DNA of 64,000 bases from Vibrio cidicii (GTDB lineage Bacteria > Pseudomonadota > Gammaproteobacteria > Enterobacterales > Vibrionaceae). Below, piece by piece: positions 59,798-64,000 of the stretch. Made by a program: the position numbers and the translations under genes. Location: the NCBI RefSeq assembly GCF_009763805.1, contig NZ_CP046804.1:1674001-1738000 (forward strand). The letters are read 5' to 3'. A model generated the notes under the pieces. It saw nothing but the letters and a program-made list of their open reading frames with translations. It was not told where the DNA came from and searched no databases. Position 1 is the first letter of the stretch. The number at the start of each line of letters is the position of its first letter.

Positions 59798-60295
59798 TTA
59801 ATATTGTAAAGTTAAAGTATTCGCACAGATTGGCATTGTTTTAAATTCAATTCCTTCTGGCATGTGTAAAGCGATATTAGCGTTAATTTGTAAGTATGCA
59901 GCTTTAAGCATCACATCATCTAAATCGACAAATCTAATCAGAACTTTCTTATGTTTAGATAAATCTAAAGTTTGTAATTGAGAAAGAATCAAAGCACCAG
60001 TGCCACAACCTGTTTCATCACTAATTCTTAGCCATTCATCATCATTGCAACGCTGATTTTGAGCTTTGTATCGTGAACAAATTTTTCCTAAGAGAGATGC
60101 AATGTCTGGTGGTGTCATACACTGCCCCAAACCTTTCTTGTTCGCAGCATTTAGTTCATGGAGCACTTCACCAAGTACACCTATCTGTCGATTATAAGTA
60201 AGCTCAATCATTTCGAAGAAGACCGTATGCGGCTGCATACGCTTTGTTTTTGCCATATCGTTAAAGAACTTAATCATTTCTTTTACATAGTTCAT
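59798..60295 (-). CDS. methyltransferase-fold protein without catalytic motif, 165 aa
   Basis: AGGAAG precedes ATG 60295. GQCMTPPDIASLLGKI (about 57-72) is motif X and ISDETGCGTGALILSQL (about 90-106) motif I of HsdM-type N6-adenine methyltransferases; FVDLDD (about 120-125) is motif II. The protein ends after about 40 more residues, without NPPY/F, so it should bind SAM or a related ligand but not methylate DNA as is. The zinc-ribbon genes follow directly, in effect a split version of the fused protein at 46078-47076. Truncation by decay is the alternative. Confidence 0.75.
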   Translation of the reverse strand: MNYVKEMIKFFNDMAKTKRMQPHTVFFEMIELTYNRQIGVLGEVLHELNAANKKGLGQCMTPPDIASLLGKICSRYKAQNQRCNDDEWLRISDETGCGTGALILSQLQTLDLSKHKKVLIRFVDLDDVMLKAAYLQINANIALHMPEGIEFKTMPICANTLTLQY

Positions 60296-60304
60296 AAGTT
60301 CTTC

Positions 60305-60862
60305 CTATGCTACTTTTGCGAATATACTTTTTACAGAATGATTAAGTCTATCAACATCAAATCCCATAATTGAATATTTAATAGAATTATCTCTCTCGAT
60401 CTTTGAATGCGAATCTTGATTACACAAGTATGTTGTTTCTGAACATCTTTCGATCTCGCAGTCAATTCCATTTTTCTTATAGAATTCAATTACATCATCA
60501 TACTCATTTTGACATACGATAATCACAAAAGGCTTGTTTACAGAATCACATAATTTCTTTATTTCTGTAATCAATGCAGAACCACAACCTTTCGATTGTC
60601 GAGATTTTTTAACAGCAATTACATGAACTTCTACATATTTTTTCTTTTCAGTCGCATACAGCCCTGCAACCATTTTTCCACTTTTTCGTATTTCAAAAGT
60701 ATGCACAATATCAGTATTAAGCAGTGCTTGTTTGTGTTCTTCTACTATCTCACGAATCTCGTTTTTATCTGTCGTTGAAAATTCACTCACTTGACCATAC
60801 AAGTAAGTGATCTTTTCCATAGCTTTAAAATTATTTGTTGATTTCATAATTAGATTATTCAT
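60305..60862 (-). CDS. GNAT-family N-acetyltransferase
   Basis: 185 aa from ATG 60862, which is correctly spaced from AAAGAG; an ATG at 60871 would add three residues. The acetyl-CoA-binding motif is in VEVHVIAVKKSRQSKGCGSA, with the R/QxxGxG/A-type loop at about 97-102, followed by NEYDDVIEFYKKNGI, the usual motif B region. GNAT proteins acetylate amines on proteins or small molecules; GNAT toxins of toxin-antitoxin pairs are similar in size but no RHH antitoxin is adjacent. First gene of the operon, nine bases before the methyltransferase-fold gene. Confidence 0.8.
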   Translation of the reverse strand: MNNLIMKSTNNFKAMEKITYLYGQVSEFSTTDKNEIREIVEEHKQALLNTDIVHTFEIRKSGKMVAGLYATEKKKYVEVHVIAVKKSRQSKGCGSALITEIKKLCDSVNKPFVIIVCQNEYDDVIEFYKKNGIDCEIERCSETTYLCNQDSHSKIERDNSIKYSIMGFDVDRLNHSVKSIFAKVA

Positions 60863-60957
60863 ACTTATCATCTCTTTATTTTTTGGTTGAATTTTATTTA
60901 GGTTCAGTTATCCCCTGCCATTTTTCAGACATAAAAGGGACTTTGTTTAAGTTGTCG

Positions 60958-61506
60958 TTAGCTAACTAATTTCAGATCTTGTTTCTGTTCTTGAATTGCC
61001 AAAAACATTTTTGTTAAGCAAACAAGCTTTGCTTCTTCAAGAAGTTGAACATGAAGCGGTTCAATGAAGTCTTCTGCAAAGTGATTTACCACTACTGATA
61101 GAACTGAATAAAGTTGAGGATTTGGCTCGACGAATCGTGTATCTGAGCACATTTCAACAACTAATTGAGCAAACCTATGCTCAGTCAGCGTGAAACTGTT
61201 CACTGCGGATTCGTAGTTCGTAAAGAGGATTGATTGATAGATATTATGTTCAGAATACGCTTTGTTAAGCATACCAACGACAAAATCAACAATTTGAGCT
61301 TTTTCTGACAGTGTTGAAGCGATAGAAATACAATCTTCTACCATTACCCGATCAACAACAGCATACATACCAAGTGTGTAAGAATTAAAGTAAAACATCA
61401 AATCATCTGATGTCATACAATCAAAATGTGGGTTTTCATGTTTAATCTCTGAATTGATAGATTCTGTAATGTCTTTCAGGGATTGTTGAAGTTTTTTGTT
61501 TTGCAT
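60958..61506 (-). CDS. hypothetical protein, 182 aa
   Basis: AGGAGA precedes ATG 61506. Soluble, helical, beginning MQNKKLQQSLKDITESIN. No family recognised. About 95 bases separate it from the GNAT gene without a clear terminator, so read-through into that operon is likely. A long upstream region (61507-61860) holds a CRP-type site. Confidence 0.8.
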   Translation of the reverse strand: MQNKKLQQSLKDITESINSEIKHENPHFDCMTSDDLMFYFNSYTLGMYAVVDRVMVEDCISIASTLSEKAQIVDFVVGMLNKAYSEHNIYQSILFTNYESAVNSFTLTEHRFAQLVVEMCSDTRFVEPNPQLYSVLSVVVNHFAEDFIEPLHVQLLEEAKLVCLTKMFLAIQEQKQDLKLVS

Positions 61507-61860
61507 ATTTTCTTTCTCCTGTTAATGCAGGGAAAGAACAAATTTCCTTTGTGTTGAGTTAATACTTTATACGTTATTTATAATCTATACCACTGACTAT
61601 CTGTTAAAAGTTTTCCATTTAATTTTGTTCTGTTCCGATTTGTGCTGCAAAGATTAAAATAAATAAATTTTCAAGTCAATAACTTTATACTTGACTTTTA
61701 AAAACAACTGTGAATTGCTTTTAAAAATGATAAATTCCTAAACCATTGATCTATGGTCCAATAATTTCTATTCATATATAAAGGCAAGCATAAAACGGCT
61801 TAAATCACAGAAAATCTAACATTCAACAGTGTGATTTACATCACACTTATTAAACAAAAA
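61507..61860. other. long 5' regulatory region of the 182-aa gene
   Basis: 354 bases without a gene. It contains the CRP-type palindrome at 61830-61845 and a small stem GGAAA/TTTCC near 61532, close to the ribosome site. TTGACT (61681-61700 region, - strand TTGAC both ways) gives promoter-like elements, but I could not choose one. Confidence 0.4.
61830..61845. promoter_or_regulatory. CRP-type site TGTGA-N6-TCACA
   Basis: TGTGATTTACATCACA, within an extended perfect palindrome GTGTGAT-TTAC-ATCACAC (61829-61846), about 320 bases upstream of the start at 61506. Confidence 0.6.
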
Positions 61861-61879
61861 AGAATCCGTTTTGGATTCT
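61861..61879 (-). terminator. terminator of the 192-aa gene
   Basis: AGAATCC-GTTTT-GGATTCT with T run; nearly the same hairpin as at 62608. Confidence 0.8.
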
Positions 61880-61881
61880 CT

Positions 61882-62460
61882 TTATTGCTTTTCAATGCTT
61901 TTCTCATAATCTTCAACACTGTCATAAGACGGAATGTTTATTTCAGGGTCAAGATATAATATTCCTATTTCATTGTAGATCGAAACAATCGCATGTTCAT
62001 AAGTCTCATCAATGTCATTGTAAACTCTATACTTTGCCAAAAACGAAAGCATTTCTGCTGCTACCAAAATTTTAACATTGTCATCATCACTGAAATCAGA
62101 TACATCACCTACCTTATCAACGCTGCCTATATCAATCAGTTGCGGCTCTTTGCCATCGGATGTTATCTTATTGCCATCCACCAAAAGCTCGCCAAAATAA
62201 ACACCACCATCATCTTTTTCTTGAATGTAATACGTTTCTTCATGAGTCAGCATAGAACGCTTACGCAAATAATATTTTGAGTGTTCTAAACTTGACATTA
62301 TGTAACTCAATTCTCTTTCATTTATATCTTCAATATCTACACAAGGATACTTTGTTTCATGCTTAGATCTACATTCTGCCATCTCTAAATTAGATGGTAA
62401 GTTGAAGATAAAATAGATGATAAACAATAGTGCACATAGCGATGATCCAATTGCGCTCAT
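61882..62460 (-). CDS. membrane-anchored hypothetical protein, 192 aa
   Basis: AAAGGAG precedes ATG 62460. One N-terminal hydrophobic segment (about 4-22, IGSSLCALLFIIYFIFNLP) acts as anchor or signal; the rest is an acidic periplasmic domain with a Cys pair (CRSKHETKYPC at about 30-40). No family recognised. Upstream is a TTGCAA/TACAAC promoter of the module type. Confidence 0.75.
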   Translation of the reverse strand: MSAIGSSLCALLFIIYFIFNLPSNLEMAECRSKHETKYPCVDIEDINERELSYIMSSLEHSKYYLRKRSMLTHEETYYIQEKDDGGVYFGELLVDGNKITSDGKEPQLIDIGSVDKVGDVSDFSDDDNVKILVAAEMLSFLAKYRVYNDIDETYEHAIVSIYNEIGILYLDPEINIPSYDSVEDYEKSIEKQ

Positions 62461-62607
62461 AACAACTCCTTTCTTATAATTTTATTTATATATTATTGTT
62501 GTACCATTAATATTTAAACTTGCAAAAAGACGAATGAAAAATCACACCCTTGAATATGTATATAATGTATTTTTAAGTAAAAATAATTTTCTTACACATA
62601 AAAAAAA

Positions 62608-62626
62608 GAATCCATTTTGGATTCTC
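62608..62626 (-). terminator. terminator of the 100-aa secreted protein gene
   Basis: AGAATCC-ATTTT-GGATTCT followed by a T run on the - strand. Confidence 0.8.
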
Positions 62627-62632
62627 TTTTCA

Positions 62633-62935
62633 TCACCCGCTGCATTTTTTAGATTTGTTATCTTCTGTGCAAGCTAATGACTTTTCGCATCGTGCTTTAT
62701 CAGCAGCATTTAGAATTGGACTACTTCTCACACCTAAGCTTGTCTCAAATCCACCGATACGGTTCGGATAGCCTGTCACACACGACAAAACAAACATTGG
62801 CTTAGTGTACGGTGGTTCGTTGTACGGGACAGCGTAATAGAATACTTCACCCAACTTTCGCCAATGTATCTGTTCAGCCGCAAAAGCTTGCGATGTACCA
62901 ACCATTAAACATATTAACATCAATATTTTCTTCAT
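62633..62935 (-). CDS. small secreted Cys-rich protein A, 100 aa
   Basis: AAGGAGA precedes ATG 62935. Signal peptide MKKILMLICLMVGTSQAFA, cleavage near residue 19. The mature protein (KLGEVFYYAVPYNEP, VLSCVTGYPNR, CEKSLACTEDNKSKKC) aligns with its neighbour at 62947: KLGxV, a central Cys in L-x-C-x-x-G, and a C-terminal Cys group ending KKC. The two are tandem paralogues 11 bases apart. Exported, disulphide-stabilised, function unknown. Confidence 0.8.
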   Translation of the reverse strand: MKKILMLICLMVGTSQAFAAEQIHWRKLGEVFYYAVPYNEPPYTKPMFVLSCVTGYPNRIGGFETSLGVRSSPILNAADKARCEKSLACTEDNKSKKCSG

Positions 62936-62946
62936 CTTAGTTCTCC

Positions 62947-63297
62947 TTAGTTACATACCTTTTTATTGCATTTATTAACGTTTATTGCAGTTCTACACTC
63001 TCTTAGACTTTCATCTGATAGCATTCGTTTGTTGAGCTGTGCTGGCAGACTTAGCCAGTCTTCAAGCTGATTGTTATACGGGTTTTGATCGCTTCCCACA
63101 TAACATTCTAAGTAGTAATAATCGCGCACGATTAGCTGATTCGGATTGCTTGGGTTGTGATACTTTTGAACTTGTCCCAATTTCGAGTAGTAATAAACAC
63201 CTGCCCTATTCAGAATTTCTTCATTATCTGCAACTTTCGCGTTCGCAAAAACACTGACAAGACTTAATACAGCAGCAATAGCAATTTGTTTTTTCAT
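62947..63297 (-). CDS. small secreted Cys-rich protein B, 116 aa
   Basis: AAAGGAA precedes ATG 63297. Signal peptide MKKQIAIAAVLSLVSVFANA, cleavage near residue 20. YYSKLGQVQKYHNP, YLECYVGSD and CRTAINVNKCNKKVC correspond to the same elements in protein A. First gene of the pair. Small secreted paralogues of this kind could be inhibitors, exclusion factors or pilus-associated proteins; no evidence chooses between them. Confidence 0.8.
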   Translation of the reverse strand: MKKQIAIAAVLSLVSVFANAKVADNEEILNRAGVYYYSKLGQVQKYHNPSNPNQLIVRDYYYLECYVGSDQNPYNNQLEDWLSLPAQLNKRMLSDESLRECRTAINVNKCNKKVCN

Positions 63298-63407
63298 AGT
63301 TATTCCTTTTTTAATTATATTTACAATGTACCATGCATATAAATCATTTAAAGTTTAGAACTACTATGCAATTTGAATATTCTGTATTTACAGTGAAAAT
63401 ATTTTTT

Positions 63408-63487
63408 ATTATATAGAAAATTAAATATAGTTTTTTCTAAAAAAGACGTGTTTTATGAAGAATTGCAAACTTTACACAAACAAAAGC
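63408..63487. repeat. 80-bp direct repeat, copy 1
   Basis: Begins ATTATATAGAAAATTAAATA and is about 80 percent identical by eye to 63834-63913, with no net gap. Confidence 0.65.
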
Positions 63488-63514
63488 TACGATAAGTTTT
63501 TTGTATTGATAAAT

Positions 63515-63690
63515 CAAAAAAGCCAATGCGTGATCAGCGCATTAGCTTTTTCGTTTTAACTCCAAAAATAAAGTTGATTGCTATAGTAAGATTCGATACT
63601 TACAACTTCCATACTATGATGGCTATTTTCACTTAAAATATATAGCTATTTTCAAAGCTTCATTATGTATATCACAACTAACTCTATACA
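63515..63690 (-). ncRNA. candidate small RNA with own promoter and terminator
   Basis: On the - strand TTGACA (63719-63724), a 16-base spacer and TATATC (63697-63702) form a good promoter. A terminator (AAAAGC, AATGCG / CGCATT, GCTTTT; 63518-63549) ends the transcript about 170 nt later. No frame longer than about ten codons with a ribosome site lies between. The transcript contains GAAAATAGC twice. It is therefore an RNA gene candidate. Confidence 0.5.
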
Positions 63691-63833
63691 CTTATAGATA
63701 TAACATTTAAATTATACTTGTCAAACAGATTATTTTAATTTTATTGGATTAAATAAACAAGAAGAGTTAAAAAACTGTATTTTTAGCATAATTTTCTGTT
63801 GTCACAATGATACTATTTATCTAAATAATTTTA

Positions 63834-63913
63834 AATTATATAGAAAATCAAATATAGTTTTTGCTTAACAAACGTGTATTATGCAAAATTGCAATTTTTA
63901 CATAAACAAAAAA
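63834..63913. repeat. 80-bp direct repeat, copy 2
   Basis: Second copy of 63408-63487, again just left of a terminator hairpin. Confidence 0.65.
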
Positions 63914-63914
63914 A

Positions 63915-63936
63915 AAGAGCAATGTTAATTGCTCTT
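63915..63936 (-). terminator. terminator of a gene entering from the right
   Basis: AAGAGCAAT-GTTA-ATTGCTCTT with nine T on the - strand. Confidence 0.8.
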
Positions 63937-63944
63937 CATGCTTT

Positions 63945-64000
63945 TCAATTATCAATTTTCTTTTTTAAATAAAACAGAGTCTCATAAGGAGGGAATAAGA
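63945..64000 (-). CDS. partial CDS, C-terminal end
   Basis: A - strand frame entering from the right edge ends with LFPPYETLFYLKKKIDN and TGA at 63945-63947, nine bases before a strong - strand terminator. The lysine-rich end and terminator spacing fit a gene end like the others here. Only 17 residues are visible. Confidence 0.4.
   Translation of the reverse strand, partial: LFPPYETLFYLKKKIDN

Larger units (their letters stand above)
63298..63944. other. gene-free region with an 80-bp direct repeat
   Basis: About 650 bases without a protein gene. It contains a direct repeat (63408-63487 and 63834-63913), each with a degenerate TTGCAA-N3-TTACAN box, and the small-RNA candidate at 63515-63690. 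Confidence 0.6.

Noticed and set aside
63987..63994. AAGGAGGG near the right edge as the ribosome site of a + strand gene
   Set aside because: It is the complement of codons in a - strand frame that ends properly before a - strand terminator, and all nearby genes are on the - strand.

Overview
The window is a gene-dense, A+T-rich stretch (roughly one third G+C by eye) that reads as part of a large conjugative-type plasmid of a gammaproteobacterium, plausibly a marine Vibrionaceae- or Shewanella-like host. The grounds are an iteron and antisense-RNA replicon next to FinO/ProQ-like and H-NS-like proteins, a ParA ATPase, a candidate relaxase, very large polytopic membrane proteins of the kind found in type IVB (Dot/Icm, IncI) transfer systems, an RMF-like small protein and two perfect CRP-type palindromes. 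No rRNA, tRNA, transposase, integrase or CRISPR array was seen. The host assignment is inference.

Layout. 0.3-5.1 kb: a complete type III restriction-modification pair (mod, res) on the + strand, less A+T-rich than its surroundings and probably cargo. 5.3-9.5 kb: small unknown genes on the - strand, then a FinO/ProQ-like gene and a replication-initiator candidate split by a one-base frameshift in a run of seven A. 9.5-10.7 kb: presumed origin, with a rep promoter, a short antisense RNA with its own promoter and terminator inside the rep leader, and three phased 16-bp iterons. 10.7-22.3 kb (- strand): DotE/IcmC-like small membrane proteins, an H-NS-like protein and two giant membrane proteins (704 and 1062 aa). 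22.9-24.1 kb: a gene-free region with a 158-bp direct repeat (period 264 bp) carrying CGATCAAC motifs, plus two palindromes; candidate origin, centromere or oriT. 24.1-28.4 kb (+ strand): four unknown cytoplasmic proteins. 28.5-30.7 kb: ParA operon. 31-33.6 kb: relaxase candidate. 33.6-41.3 kb: two more giant membrane proteins (816 and 993 aa). 41.5-48 kb: HTH regulators, an ArdC-like antirestriction gene frameshifted exactly at its zinc site, and a methyltransferase-fold/zinc-ribbon operon. 48.3-51 kb: two secreted proteins sharing an N-terminal module, flanking a DotE-like protein. 51-57.5 kb: small RMF-like gene, a repeat-containing acidic protein and a CoiA-like gene with an early amber codon. 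58-63.3 kb: an operon of zinc-ribbon proteins, a second methyltransferase-fold protein without its catalytic motif and a GNAT acetyltransferase, then small secreted proteins.

The most striking shared structure is a 15-bp box, TTGCAA-N3-TTGCAA, found perfectly ten times and degenerately several more times between genes across the whole window. Several copies lie in a duplicated upstream module of about 150 bp that also carries a TTGCAA/TATAAA-like promoter. This suggests a plasmid-wide regulator, silencer or segregation protein.

How it may fit together: rep, antisense RNA and FinO/ProQ-like protein set copy number; ParA and its partner segregate the plasmid; the relaxase candidate and the four DotA-like and two or three DotE-like membrane proteins would belong to a divergent transfer channel whose ATPases lie outside the window; H-NS-like and HTH proteins and the TTGCAA box would regulate it; type III R-M and ArdC bear on restriction. 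Three genes (rep, ardC-like, coiA-like) are broken by single-base changes, so sequencing error, recoding and decay all need to be considered.
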